Assembly (NCBI RefSeq): GCF_004570875.1
Contig: NZ_SPQK01000007.1
Coordinates: forward strand, 1-64,000
Source: Blastococcus sp. CT_GayMR16
GTDB taxonomy: Bacteria > Actinomycetota > Actinomycetes > Mycobacteriales > Geodermatophilaceae
Length of the DNA: 64,000 bases
Reading direction: 5' to 3'
This document shows, piece after piece, positions 6,591-14,839 of the stretch; the first letter of the stretch is position 1, and the number at the start of each line of letters is the position of its first letter. The position numbers and the translations under genes are program-made. The notes under the pieces were generated by a model. It worked only from the letters and a program-made list of their open reading frames with translations. It was not told where the DNA came from and did no database searches.

Positions 6591-7484
6591 TCAGGCCGGT
6601 GCGACCGCCGGGAAGTCCACGCCCGTGAGCCGCGCGGACTCCTCCCACAGCCGACGCGCCAGCTCCGGGTCGCCGGCCGACGCGGTGCGGCCCACGAGCA
6701 CGGGGTGGCCGCGCATCTCCTGGAACCCGTCCGGTCCGAGGTAGCTCCCGCCGGGCAGGTCGCGTGTGGCGGCGGCGAGGGTGGGCAGGGCGCCTCGCTC
6801 GTCGGACTGCGCGACCACCCGGTTGGCCAGCCTCGCTGCCCGGTCGGCCACCCAGCTCCCGGTGCGGCCCTGCAGGTTGGTCGCCGCCCAGCCGGGGTGG
6901 GCGCTCAGCGCGCGCACGGGGGATCCCGCGGCGGTGAGCCGGCGCTGCAGCTCCAGCGTGAACAGCAGGTTCGCCAGCTTCGACTGGGCGTACGCGCCGG
7001 TCGCGGAGTACGGCCGGCGCTGCCAGTTGAGGTCGTCGAGGTCGATCGAGCCGGACCGGTGCAGGTTGGAGGAGAGCGTGACGACCCGGTCGGTGATGTG
7101 CGGCAGCAGCAGGTTCGTCAGGGCGAAGTGGCCCAGGTGGTTGGTGCCGAACTGCAGCTCGAAGCCGTCGATCGTGATGCCGGCCGGGACCATCATGATC
7201 CCGGCGTTGTTGATCAGGAGATCGAGGTCGCCCGACCACGCGGCGGCGAACGCGCGCACCGACTCCAGGTCGGCGAGGTCCAGCCGGGCGACGGTCACCG
7301 TCCCGTCGATGGTCGCGGCCGCCTGCTCGCCGCGCGCCAGGTCGCGGACGGCCAGGGTGACCTGCGCCCCCGCGCGGGCGAGCTCCCGGGCGGTCACCAG
7401 ACCCAGACCGCTGTTCGCGCCCGTGACGACGACCCGCCGTCCGGCCTGGGAGGGGATGTCGGTGGCTGTCCAGCGGCTCGGCAT
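6591..7484 (-). CDS. Short-chain dehydrogenase/reductase (retinol-dehydrogenase-like)
   Basis: A 297-residue classical SDR. The NAD(P)-binding Rossmann motif TGANSGLG is at residues 21-28, NNAG at 92-95, the catalytic Ser near 138-139, and the Tyr165-x3-Lys169 pair in YAQSKL. The arrangement and length match the actinobacterial family annotated as retinol dehydrogenase or oxidoreductase; substrate unknown. A -10 box TACAGT sits 6 nt before the ATG, so the mRNA is probably leaderless. It is monocistronic and divergent from the STAS gene. Confidence 0.9.
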   Translation of the reverse strand: MPSRWTATDIPSQAGRRVVVTGANSGLGLVTARELARAGAQVTLAVRDLARGEQAAATIDGTVTVARLDLADLESVRAFAAAWSGDLDLLINNAGIMMVPAGITIDGFELQFGTNHLGHFALTNLLLPHITDRVVTLSSNLHRSGSIDLDDLNWQRRPYSATGAYAQSKLANLLFTLELQRRLTAAGSPVRALSAHPGWAATNLQGRTGSWVADRAARLANRVVAQSDERGALPTLAAATRDLPGGSYLGPDGFQEMRGHPVLVGRTASAGDPELARRLWEESARLTGVDFPAVAPA

Positions 7485-7490
7485 CCCCCG

Positions 7491-7496
7491 ACTGTA
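7491..7496 (-). promoter_or_regulatory. -10 box of a probable leaderless SDR transcript
   Basis: TACAGT on the minus strand, six nucleotides before the ATG at 7482-7484. No Shine-Dalgarno is seen. Confidence 0.5.
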
Positions 7497-7559
7497 GGCA
7501 CGACACCGGCGCGGTCCGGATCAGGCGTGATCTGCCGTTCCTGCGGGAGCATCAGCGAC

Positions 7560-7946
7560 GTGGAGGAGACGACGAGCCCCGCAGCCGAGCCCACGGTCAC
7601 CTCCGTCCTGGAGGGCGACACCGTGCGCCTGACCCTCGCCGGCGAGCTGACCGAGGCCGCCCGCCGGCCCCTGGTGCGGGTGCTCACGGAGCTGCTCCTG
7701 CACGAGCACGACCTCGCCCGGGTGGTCCTCGACCTCCGCTCCGTGCCGTTCATGAACTCCGCCGGGATGGCCGTCCTGGTCCAGCTGGAGCGCATGGCGT
7801 CCCCGCGCGCGATCGAGGTGGCCCTGCTCGACCCACCGGACGGCGTGCTCCGCCCGCTCCAGCTCAGCGGGCTCTGGCGACGCTTCCCGATCGTGGACGC
7901 CTCCGGCGGCGGTGTCGCTCCCGCGCCGGACGGCGGCGCCTCCTAG
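7560..7946 (+). CDS. STAS-domain protein (anti-sigma factor antagonist-like)
   Basis: A 128-residue single STAS domain: GDTVRLTLAGELTEAARRPL, then VVLDLRSVPFMNSAGMAVL, with the potentially phosphorylated Ser67 at the start of helix 2. Such proteins (SpoIIAA/RsbV type) bind anti-sigma kinases in partner-switching circuits. No anti-sigma kinase gene is adjacent. I chose GTG at 7560, preceded by GGGAG, as the domain begins soon after. The gene is followed 9 bp later by the YibE/F gene, which also has its own promoter-like box. Confidence 0.8.
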   Translation: MEETTSPAAEPTVTSVLEGDTVRLTLAGELTEAARRPLVRVLTELLLHEHDLARVVLDLRSVPFMNSAGMAVLVQLERMASPRAIEVALLDPPDGVLRPLQLSGLWRRFPIVDASGGGVAPAPDGGAS

Positions 7947-7949
7947 CCT
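7944..7949 (+). promoter_or_regulatory. -10 box before the YibE/F gene
   Basis: TAGCCT, six nucleotides before GTG 7956. It overlaps the stop codon of the STAS gene. This spacing predicts a leaderless mRNA. Confidence 0.45.
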
Positions 7950-7955
7950 GGCCGG

Positions 7956-9227
7956 GTGCCGCCCAGCCACGATCACAGCCACGGTCCGGATCCGGACGCC
8001 CCGCCGCCGAGCCCCGAGACCCTCGGGCTGCGGCGGCGGGCGGTCTGGCTCATGCTGCTGCTCCTCGTGCCGGTGGCGCTGGCCACCGTCGTCGGCCTGT
8101 TCCTGCTCTGGCCCAGTGGCGAGCCGACCCGCGCGCAGCAGGCGGCCGAGATCGCACTGCCACCGGGGATGACCTATCCGGAGGGTCGGGTCGTCTCGGT
8201 GGAGCCCCTCCCGTGCGGCGGGGAGACCGGTGCCCAGCTGCAGTGCGCGACCGTCGTGGTCGAGGTGCTCGACGGGGAAGGCGCGGGCGACTTCCAGCAG
8301 ATCGAGCTCTCGGCCGACGTCGTCGCCGCCGGCGTGGAGGAGGGCGACACTCTCGTGCTCACCCGGGACGCCGGGGCGGACGGCGGGGCGTCCTACGGGT
8401 TCTTCGACTACGCGCGGGGGACGCCGATCGTCGTCCTCGCGATCGTGTTCGCCGTCGTCGTGGGTCTGGTGGCGCGGCTGCGGGGTCTGGCGTCCCTGGT
8501 CGGCCTGGCCTTCGCGTTCTTCATCTTGTTCCAGTTCGTGCTGCCCGGGCTGCTGGCGGAGGAGTCGCCGACCCTGGTGAGCCTGGTCGGGTCGGCGGCG
8601 ATCATGTTCGTCGTCCTCTATCTGGCACACGGCTTCACCGCCCGGACGACGACGGCGCTCGTGGGCACCCTCTTCGGGCTCACGCTGGTGGCCGTCATGG
8701 GGTCGGTGGCCGTCAGCGTCGCCCGGCTGACCGGCATCACCAATGAGGAGACGACCACCCTGCACAACTTCGACCCGACGCTGAACTTCTCCGGCCTGGT
8801 CCTCGCCGGGGTGGTCGTCGCCGGGCTGGGGGTGCTCAACGACGTCACGATCACCCAGGCGTCGGCGATCTGGCAGCTGAACGAGGTGTCGCCGGAACTC
8901 ACCTGGCGGGAGCTGTTCACGCGTGGCATGGCGGTCGGCCGCGACCACATCGCCTCGACCGTCTACACGATCGTCTTCGCCTACGCCGGCGCCGCCCTCC
9001 CGCTGCTGCTGCTCTTCGAGCTCTACTCCCAGCCCTTCCTCGTCACGCTGTTCAGCTCGGTGGTGGCCGAGGAGGTCATCCGCACCCTCGTCGGCGCGAT
9101 CGCCCTGGTCCTGGCCGTTCCCCTGACGACGGCGGTGGGAGCGTTCTTCGCCAAGGCGGCGAGCACCGAGGCGGGTGCCGCCACCGAGCGGCGGATGACC
9201 GCGCTGCGGGCCCGCTTCGCCCGATGA
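7956..9227 (+). CDS. YibE/F-family multipass membrane protein
   Basis: A 423-residue protein. A histidine-rich N-terminus (PPSHDHSHGPDPD) precedes a first membrane helix, an extracytoplasmic domain of about 130 residues, and then about seven hydrophobic helices, a pattern typical of YibE/F proteins (VARLRGLASLVGLAFAFFILF). The family's function is not firmly known; a role as a transporter has been suggested. The histidines could bind metal, but that is speculation. The stop codon overlaps the ATG of the next methyltransferase gene (ATGA), so the two are coupled. Confidence 0.85.
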   Translation: MPPSHDHSHGPDPDAPPPSPETLGLRRRAVWLMLLLLVPVALATVVGLFLLWPSGEPTRAQQAAEIALPPGMTYPEGRVVSVEPLPCGGETGAQLQCATVVVEVLDGEGAGDFQQIELSADVVAAGVEEGDTLVLTRDAGADGGASYGFFDYARGTPIVVLAIVFAVVVGLVARLRGLASLVGLAFAFFILFQFVLPGLLAEESPTLVSLVGSAAIMFVVLYLAHGFTARTTTALVGTLFGLTLVAVMGSVAVSVARLTGITNEETTTLHNFDPTLNFSGLVLAGVVVAGLGVLNDVTITQASAIWQLNEVSPELTWRELFTRGMAVGRDHIASTVYTIVFAYAGAALPLLLLFELYSQPFLVTLFSSVVAEEVIRTLVGAIALVLAVPLTTAVGAFFAKAASTEAGAATERRMTALRARFAR

Positions 9228-9886
9228 GCGAGGCTGTGCAGGTGAGCCACGGCCTACCCACCGTCCCGCCCGATGACCTCCTCGCCGCCGCCCGGGCCGC
9301 CCGGGGCTTCATGCCCGACGACGAGGGCCGCGCGTTGTACGAGGCCGCCCGCGCCGTCGCCGTCCCCGGGCCGTTGCTCGAGGTGGGCAGCTGGATGGGC
9401 AAGTCGGCGCTGTACCTGGCCGCGGCCGCGCGCGAGACCGGCCGCCAGGTGGTGACCGTCGACCACCACCGCGGCTCGGAGGAGCACCAGCCCGGCTGGG
9501 AGTACCACGACCCGTCGCTGGTCGACCCGCACGTCGGCCGGATCGACACCCTGCCGCACTTCCGCCGCACGGTCGCCGCCGCCGGGGCGGAGGACGTCGT
9601 CGTCGCCGTCGTCACCCGCTCGGAGGTGCTGGCGCCGCTGTGGTCGACCCCGCTGGCGCTGCTGTTCCTCGACGGCAGCCACACCGAGGAGTCCGCCCGC
9701 CGCGACCAGGACGCGTGGGTCGCCAAGGTCGCAGTCGGCGGCACCCTGGCCATCCACGACGTCTTCCCCGACCCGGCCGACGGCGGTCAGGCGCCGTACG
9801 GCGTGTACACGCGGGTCGTGGACTCCGGCGACTTCGAGGAGCTGCCCGGCACCGGGTCGCTGCGACTGCTCCGCAGGCTGCGATGA
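9224..9886 (+). CDS. Class I SAM-dependent methyltransferase
   Basis: A 220-residue protein of the Methyltransf_24 type. The SAM-binding motif I is PLLEVGSWMGKSALYLAAAA; motif II is VVTVDHHRGSEEHQPGW; LLFLDGSHTEESARRD is the acidic loop. It resembles actinobacterial methyltransferases acting on small molecules or sugars, with unknown substrate. It overlaps the YibE/F gene at its start and the TraR/DksA gene at its end, both by ATGA, so the three genes are one translational unit. Confidence 0.82.
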   Translation: MSEAVQVSHGLPTVPPDDLLAAARAARGFMPDDEGRALYEAARAVAVPGPLLEVGSWMGKSALYLAAAARETGRQVVTVDHHRGSEEHQPGWEYHDPSLVDPHVGRIDTLPHFRRTVAAAGAEDVVVAVVTRSEVLAPLWSTPLALLFLDGSHTEESARRDQDAWVAKVAVGGTLAIHDVFPDPADGGQAPYGVYTRVVDSGDFEELPGTGSLRLLRRLR

Positions 9887-10209
9887 GCGATCCGCTGCTC
9901 AGCGAGCGCGAGGCGGCGCTCGCCCAGATCGAGTCCCTGACGAAGGAGTTCGACAGCGTCGTCGACGCCTCCCGGTCGTCCAACGCCGACGACGAGCACG
10001 ACCCGGAGGGCGCCACGATCGCCTTCGAGCGGCAGCAGGTCGTCGCGCTGCTCGACCAGGCCCGGCGGCGGCTGGCCGACGTCGACGCGGCGCTGGCCCA
10101 CCGCGAGGCGGGGGACTACGGGATCTGTGAGACCTGCGGCCGCCCGATCGCCCCGGAGCGGTTGGCCGCCCGCCCCGCGGCGCGTACCTGCATCGACTGC
10201 GCCCGCTGA
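9883..10209 (+). CDS. TraR/DksA-family zinc-finger protein
   Basis: A 108-residue protein with an N-terminal coiled-coil half (residues 1-75) and a C4 zinc finger: Cys82 and Cys85 in ICETCGRPI, then Cys103 and Cys106 in TCIDCAR. This is the DksA/TraR C-terminal signature. DksA-type proteins bind RNA polymerase through its secondary channel; small actinobacterial relatives are mostly uncharacterised. The coiled-coil tip acidic pair of DksA is not evident, so regulation of RNA polymerase is not assured. The start overlaps the preceding stop (ATGA). Confidence 0.88.
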   Translation: MSDPLLSEREAALAQIESLTKEFDSVVDASRSSNADDEHDPEGATIAFERQQVVALLDQARRRLADVDAALAHREAGDYGICETCGRPIAPERLAARPAARTCIDCAR

Positions 10210-10213
10210 GCGC

Positions 10214-10492
10214 TCAGACCGTTTCCAGGATGCGGGTCTGCGGCGTGCCGGCCAGGGCGGGGGAGGAGTCCCGGGACGCCCACACCGTGGACTCCAGGAA
10301 GCCGAGGAATCGCTCGGCCGCCTCGCGGGTCGGGAAGTCGAGGTCGACCACGACGTAGTGGTCGTCGTCCACCGGCTGCTGGACCCGCTCGGCGGACACG
10401 CCTCCCTGCCGGCGCTGCTCCGCGAACCGGTCGAAGGCTGCGCGCCACACGGCGAGGTCGGTGACGGGGTGCTCGATGTGCAGGGTGGGCAT
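10214..10492 (-). CDS. Small alpha/beta-barrel-like protein of unknown function
   Basis: A 92-residue protein, [19 protein letters not shown]..., ending PQTRILETV. The pattern of beta strand, Trp-containing helix ([16 protein letters not shown]), strand ([11 protein letters not shown]), and helix ([11 protein letters not shown]) is typical of dimeric alpha/beta-barrel (ABM/Dabb-like) proteins. There is no catalytic motif to name. It is convergent with the TraR/DksA gene (stop codons about 5 bp apart) and divergent from the LuxR gene. Confidence 0.72.
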   Translation of the reverse strand: MPTLHIEHPVTDLAVWRAAFDRFAEQRRQGGVSAERVQQPVDDDHYVVVDLDFPTREAAERFLGFLESTVWASRDSSPALAGTPQTRILETV

Positions 10493-10589
10493 CGCGGGCT
10501 CCTCGGGCTGGGGGATCGACTCAGGAACCCGACGCTAGGGAGGCCGTCCGGCCTTGCCCATCCCAGAAGGCTGGGGTCATCCTCCGGGC

Positions 10590-11633
10590 GTGGTCGATCT
10601 CCGCGAGCGCGCGGAACGGATCTGCGCGTCGCGCCTCGACGCCCGGACGCTGCGGCTGCGCCTGCTCGCCGAGCTCGGCCGCGCCGTTCCGTTCGACGCC
10701 TACGCGTGGGTCCTCACCGATCCGGCGACGTCGGTGGGCTCGGCTCCGCTGGCCGACGTGCCCGCCCTCGCCGAACTGCCCCGGCTGATCCGGCTCCGGT
10801 ACCTCACGCCGCTGAACCGGTGGACGACGCTTGTCGACCCGCCGGTCGCGCTGCTGTCCGAGGCGACCGGCGGGAACCTCTCCCGGAGTCTCGTCTGGCG
10901 CGAGCTGCTGCGCCGCCACGACGTCAGCGACGTCGCCTCCGTGGTCTTCCGGGATGCGCACGGCTGCTGGGCCTTCCTGGAGCTGTGGCGGACCGGCGGC
11001 CGCACCTTCGGCGATGCCGACGTCGCCGTCCTCCGGGCCGTCGTCCCGGCGGTGACGACGGCACTGCGGCAGGCCCAGGGACGGACCTTCGCCGCCGCGG
11101 CGGGCCGCGACCGCCTGCCGTCGGGGCCCCTGGTGCTCCTCCTGTCACCGGATCTCGAGGTGGTGCGCCAGACACCCGGGACGCGTGAGCAGCTCCGGCT
11201 CCTGGTCCCGCGGGACGACGGCGGGCCACCCGTACCGGCCGGCGCCTACAACGTCGCGGCGCAGCTGCTGGCCACGGAGGCGGGTGTCGACGGCAGTCCT
11301 CCGCTGGCACGGGTGCACCTGGCCGAGGGTCAGTGGATGACCCTCCGGGCGGCCCGGATGGACGACGACCCGCAGCGGATCGAACGCGACATCGCCGTCA
11401 CGATCGAGGCGTCGACCCCCGCGGAACGGGTCGACCTGTTCGGCCGCTGCTGCGGGCTCAGCGACCGCGAGCAGGAACTCCTCGGCCATCTCGCTGCCGG
11501 GAGCGACACCCGGGAGATCGCGGCCCGCATGTACCTGTCCGCCTACACGGTGCAGGACCACCTGAAGTCGGTGTTCACGAAGACCGGGACGCGCAGCCGG
11601 CCGTCAGTCCTGGCCCGCGCACTCGGGAGCTGA
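10590..11633 (+). CDS. LuxR-family transcriptional regulator with GAF-like sensor region
   Basis: A 347-residue protein. The N-terminal two-thirds resemble GAF-type sensor regions of actinobacterial LuxR regulators (AVPFDAYAWVLTDPATSVGSAPLADV). The last 65 residues are a LuxR helix-turn-helix: LSDREQELLGHLAAGSDTRE, then MYLSAYTVQDHLKSVFTKTG. I take GTG at 10590; a box CATCCT lies 6 nt before it. An upstream TTG at 10554 with AGGGAGG would add 12 residues of low-complexity sequence. There is no receiver domain, so it is not a two-component response regulator. Confidence 0.83.
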   Translation: MVDLRERAERICASRLDARTLRLRLLAELGRAVPFDAYAWVLTDPATSVGSAPLADVPALAELPRLIRLRYLTPLNRWTTLVDPPVALLSEATGGNLSRSLVWRELLRRHDVSDVASVVFRDAHGCWAFLELWRTGGRTFGDADVAVLRAVVPAVTTALRQAQGRTFAAAAGRDRLPSGPLVLLLSPDLEVVRQTPGTREQLRLLVPRDDGGPPVPAGAYNVAAQLLATEAGVDGSPPLARVHLAEGQWMTLRAARMDDDPQRIERDIAVTIEASTPAERVDLFGRCCGLSDREQELLGHLAAGSDTREIAARMYLSAYTVQDHLKSVFTKTGTRSRPSVLARALGS

Positions 11634-11638
11634 CCCGG

Positions 11639-12772
11639 TCAGCCGGCGAGCCAGTCCGCGGTGGAGTCGTCGACGTCGGCCATCCCGGCCGCCGGCAGCG
11701 CGGCCGGGTCGGGAAACAGTCCGGATGCCGCGCTCGCCCCGGAGATCGCATCGGCGGCCAGCACCACGGCGCCGGCGGTCCACGTCGTCCGTTCGACCGG
11801 CCAGCGGGCGTCGTCGGCGAAGACGTAGCCCGTCCAGTAGGACCCGTCGTCGTGCCGGAGGTGCTGCATCGCGGCGACCTGCTCGACCGCCGCGTCGGCC
11901 TGTCCGGCGGCGGCGAGGGCGAGGGCCAGCTCGCAGGTCTCGGCCCCGGTCACCCAGGGCCGGTCGGCCACGCACCGGGCGCCCAGGCCCGGGACGACGA
12001 ACCGGTCCCAGTCGGCGGCCAGGCGGTCGTTCGCGGCCGCACCCGTCACCGCGCCGCCGAGCACGGGGTAGTACCAGTCCATCGAGTACCGCGACCGGTC
12101 GGCGAAGTCCCCGGGCCGGGTCCGCAGCGCCGTCCCGAGGTCGGTGACCGCGAGCTCCCAGTCGGGCTGGGTCTCCCCGACCAGGCCGGCCAGCGCGATC
12201 CCGCAGCGCAGCGCCTGGAAGAGGCTGGAGTTGCCGGTCAGCAGCGCGGTGCCGTCGGGGGTCCCGTCGGGCCGCAGCGCCCAGCCGATCGCGCCGCCGG
12301 GCAGTTGCATCCGGGTCACCAGATCCAGTCCGGCGCGGACGGCCGGCCACAGGTCGACGACCAGTTCCTCGTCACGCGTGAGCAGCCAGCTGTGCCAGGC
12401 GCCGACGGCGAGGTAGCCCGCGTGGTTGCTCTCGGTGGCCGGCGCGGACTCGCGGCCCGCGCGGTACTCGGCGGCCCACGACCCGTCGGGGCGCTGCCGG
12501 TCGGCCAGCCACCTGTAGGCCGCACGGGCGCGGTCGTGCTCGCCACCGAGGTCGAGGGCCATGGCGGCCTCGACGGAGTCCCAGGGGTCCAGCTGCCCGT
12601 CGGTGAGCCAGGGGAGCGCTCCGTCGGCGTCCTGCTGGGAAGCGATCCAGGCGACGGTCGTGCGGACGGCGTCCCCGCTCAGGACCCCCGGCAGCTCGGG
12701 CAGGAGGCCACCGGGGTCAGCGCGCGGCAGCGGTCCGCTCCCACTCCGTGGGGCCGCCACCGGCCGATCCAC
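11639..12772 (-). CDS. Alpha/alpha-toroid protein (annotated type: prenyltransferase/squalene-cyclase-like)
   Basis: A 377-residue helical-repeat protein. Repeats such as IASQQDADGALPWL, LADRQRPDGSWAAEY and MQHLRHDDGSYWTGYVF have the QxxDGSW pattern of squalene-cyclase-type toroids, yet a DxDD cyclase motif is not seen. It may rather be a six-hairpin glycosidase-like fold. It is third in a tightly coupled unit after a GT4 glycosyltransferase and a methyltransferase. The only usable in-frame start is GTG at 12770-12772, which overlaps the methyltransferase by 56 bp. It probably takes part in making or trimming a glycosylated lipid or secondary metabolite; that is inference. Confidence 0.75.
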   Translation of the reverse strand: MDRPVAAPRSGSGPLPRADPGGLLPELPGVLSGDAVRTTVAWIASQQDADGALPWLTDGQLDPWDSVEAAMALDLGGEHDRARAAYRWLADRQRPDGSWAAEYRAGRESAPATESNHAGYLAVGAWHSWLLTRDEELVVDLWPAVRAGLDLVTRMQLPGGAIGWALRPDGTPDGTALLTGNSSLFQALRCGIALAGLVGETQPDWELAVTDLGTALRTRPGDFADRSRYSMDWYYPVLGGAVTGAAANDRLAADWDRFVVPGLGARCVADRPWVTGAETCELALALAAAGQADAAVEQVAAMQHLRHDDGSYWTGYVFADDARWPVERTTWTAGAVVLAADAISGASAASGLFPDPAALPAAGMADVDDSTADWLAG

Positions 12773-13496
12773 CGGCTCGCCGCGGGAGGGCGGGCTTGTC
12801 GGCGTAGACGACCAGGCTCTTGCCGAAGACGGGGTCGAGGACGCGCTCGGCGGTGCGGGTCACCCACGGCCGCTTCGTGAGGTCCCAGACGAGCATCCGG
12901 TGGTAGGCCCGGACGACGGCGGCGTCGCGCTCCACGCCGACCGCGCACTTGAGCCACCAGTACGGCGCGTGCAGCGCGTGGGCGTGGTGGCTGCCCCCCG
13001 GCACCAGCCCGACCGACGCGAGCCGCGTCCGGACGACGTCGCGTCGGTAGATGCGGATGTGGCCGCCCTCGTTGGCGTGGTACTCGTCCGACAACGCCCA
13101 GCAGATCCGCTCCGGGCCGTAGCGCGGCACGGTCACCGCGACTCGGCCGCCCGGCTTGAGCACGCGCGCGATCTCGGCCATGGCGGCGACGTCGTCCGGG
13201 ATGTGCTCGAGCACCTCCGAGGCCATCACCCGGTCGACGCTCGCGTCGGGGACCGGCAGCGCGGTCAGGTCGCCCCGGACCACCTCGAAGCGGGCCCCGT
13301 CCGGCGCCTCGCCGGCCTCGGCGATGGCCCCCAGCCAGCGCTTCGTCGTCTCGACCTCGGACTGCCCCCAGTCGACGGCGACGACCGACGCGCCGCGGCG
13401 GTAGGCCTCGAACGCATGCCGGCCCTCGCCGCAGCCCAGGTCGAGCACGGTCATGCCGGGCCGCAGGTCGAGACGGTCGTAGTCGACGGTCAGCAC
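12717..13496 (-). CDS. Class I SAM-dependent methyltransferase of the glycosyltransferase operon
   Basis: A 259-residue protein with SAM motif I MTVLDLGCGEGRHAFEAYRR at residues 15-34, acidic motif II VVAVDWGQ, and ASEVLEHIPDDVAAMAEIAR as motif IV/V. This is the ubiE/Methyltransf_11 type. The start GTG at 13494-13496 overlaps the glycosyltransferase stop (GTGCTGA), and its own stop lies inside the next gene, so three genes are coupled. The likely substrate is the sugar or lipid handled by the neighbours, but no direct clue is present. Confidence 0.85.
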   Translation of the reverse strand: MLTVDYDRLDLRPGMTVLDLGCGEGRHAFEAYRRGASVVAVDWGQSEVETTKRWLGAIAEAGEAPDGARFEVVRGDLTALPVPDASVDRVMASEVLEHIPDDVAAMAEIARVLKPGGRVAVTVPRYGPERICWALSDEYHANEGGHIRIYRRDVVRTRLASVGLVPGGSHHAHALHAPYWWLKCAVGVERDAAVVRAYHRMLVWDLTKRPWVTRTAERVLDPVFGKSLVVYADKPALPRRAGGSAGGGPTEWERTAAAR

Positions 13497-14743
13497 GGCC
13501 TTCCCTTGCGGTCGAGTGTCTCGGCGTACCAATCGGCGGTGCGCTGCGCCGTCGCCCGCCAGGTGAAGGAGTCCAGCACCCGGCGCCGCCCCGCGCGGCC
13601 CAGCTGCTCGGCGAGCCCGGGGGAGTCCAGCACCAGCTGGAGCGCGGCGGTCAGCTCGCCGACGTCCCCGGCCCGCACGCGCAGGCCCGCCTTCGTGCCG
13701 ACGACCTCCGGCAGCGCGCCCGCGTCGGTGGTGACCAGGGGGGTCGCGCACGCCATGGCCTCCACCGCAGGCAGCGAGAACCCCTCGTACAGCGACGGGA
13801 TCGCGACGACGGAGGCCCGCTGCAGCAGGTCGACGAGCTCGGCCTGCGGAACGGACCCGGTGAACCGGACGGCGTCGCGCAGCGCGAGCCGGTCCAGCGC
13901 CGCCTCCGCCGGGCCGCCCGGGCGCGCCGTGCCGACGACGGTGAGCCGCACCGGCCGTTCGGTGCGCAGCTTGGCGAGCGCCTCGAGCAGGTGCACGAGG
14001 CCCTTCAGCGCCACGTCGGCGCTGGTGATCACCAGGATCGAGTCCGGGTCGCGGGGCTGCCCCACCGGCGGCGGCGTGAACTCGTCGGGGTCGATGCCGA
14101 CCGGGATGACCTCGATGCCGTCCGGGGACAGACCCATGTGCGTGGCGATGTCGCGTCGGGAGTTCTCCGACACCGTGGTGACGGCGTCCAGCCGGGCGGC
14201 CACGCGGGCCTGCATGCCGGTGAAGGCGTACCAGCGGCGCAGCGTCAGCCGTCGCCGCAGCGAGGGGGTGGCGGCCAGTTCGAGCGTGCGGTCGATCGCG
14301 ATCGGGTGGTGCACGGTCGCCACGGTGGGGATGCCGGCCCGGGTCAGCCGCAGCAGCCCCCAGCCCAGCGACTGGTTGTCGTGGACGACGTCGAACTCGG
14401 CGGCCCGCGGGAGCAGGTGCCGGGCCGCCCGGAGGCTGAAGGTCATCGGCTCCGGAAAGCCGGCGGTGCACATGGTGGCCCACTCGGCCACGTCCACCCA
14501 GTCGCGGAACTCCGAGGGGCGGGGGGTGCGGAAGGGGTCCGGTTCGCGGTAGAGGTCCAGGCTCGGCAGCCGGCTGATCGCGACGCCGTCGTCGAGCTCG
14601 GGATAGGGCTGGCCGCTGAGGACCTCCACGCGGTGGCCGAGCTCGGTCAGCTCCCGGGAGAGCGCCCGGACGTAGATGCCCTGCCCGCCGCTGTGCGGCT
14701 TGCTGCGGTAGGACAGCAGTGCGATGCGCAGCGACCGTCCCAT
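13490..14743 (-). CDS. Glycosyltransferase family 4 protein
   Basis: A 417-residue GT-B enzyme. The N-terminal acceptor domain begins RIALLSYRSKPHSGGQGIYV, with the Gly-rich loop that contacts the donor phosphate. The C-terminal donor domain has VTVSENSRRDI, VIPVGIDPDEF and the GT4 EX7E motif in SLYEGFSLPAVEAMA. It should transfer a sugar from a nucleotide donor with retention of configuration. It is first in the operon with a methyltransferase and a toroid protein. A -10 box TAGAGT lies 8 nt upstream of the ATG, so the mRNA may have almost no leader. Confidence 0.9.
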   Translation of the reverse strand: MGRSLRIALLSYRSKPHSGGQGIYVRALSRELTELGHRVEVLSGQPYPELDDGVAISRLPSLDLYREPDPFRTPRPSEFRDWVDVAEWATMCTAGFPEPMTFSLRAARHLLPRAAEFDVVHDNQSLGWGLLRLTRAGIPTVATVHHPIAIDRTLELAATPSLRRRLTLRRWYAFTGMQARVAARLDAVTTVSENSRRDIATHMGLSPDGIEVIPVGIDPDEFTPPPVGQPRDPDSILVITSADVALKGLVHLLEALAKLRTERPVRLTVVGTARPGGPAEAALDRLALRDAVRFTGSVPQAELVDLLQRASVVAIPSLYEGFSLPAVEAMACATPLVTTDAGALPEVVGTKAGLRVRAGDVGELTAALQLVLDSPGLAEQLGRAGRRRVLDSFTWRATAQRTADWYAETLDRKGRPC

Positions 14744-14751
14744 GCGCCGGA

Positions 14752-14794
14752 ACTCTAACGAGCGGGCCGACGCCCGCGGCTACCAGCCGGTAAC
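14752..14794 (-). promoter_or_regulatory. Promoter and candidate operator of the glycosyltransferase operon
   Basis: The -10 box TAGAGT occupies 14752-14757. Just upstream of the -35 position is GCTACC-AGCC-GGTAAC (14779-14794), a near-palindrome which differs by one base from the perfect site in the fadA promoter (GTTACC-CGTC-GGTAAC). An overlapping perfect palindrome GCCGGTAACCGGC lies at 14786-14798. Confidence 0.45.
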
Positions 14795-14839
14795 CGGCCT
14801 CCTCGCGCACCCCTCCCGGCGCCTGGCAGGGTGCGGGTC

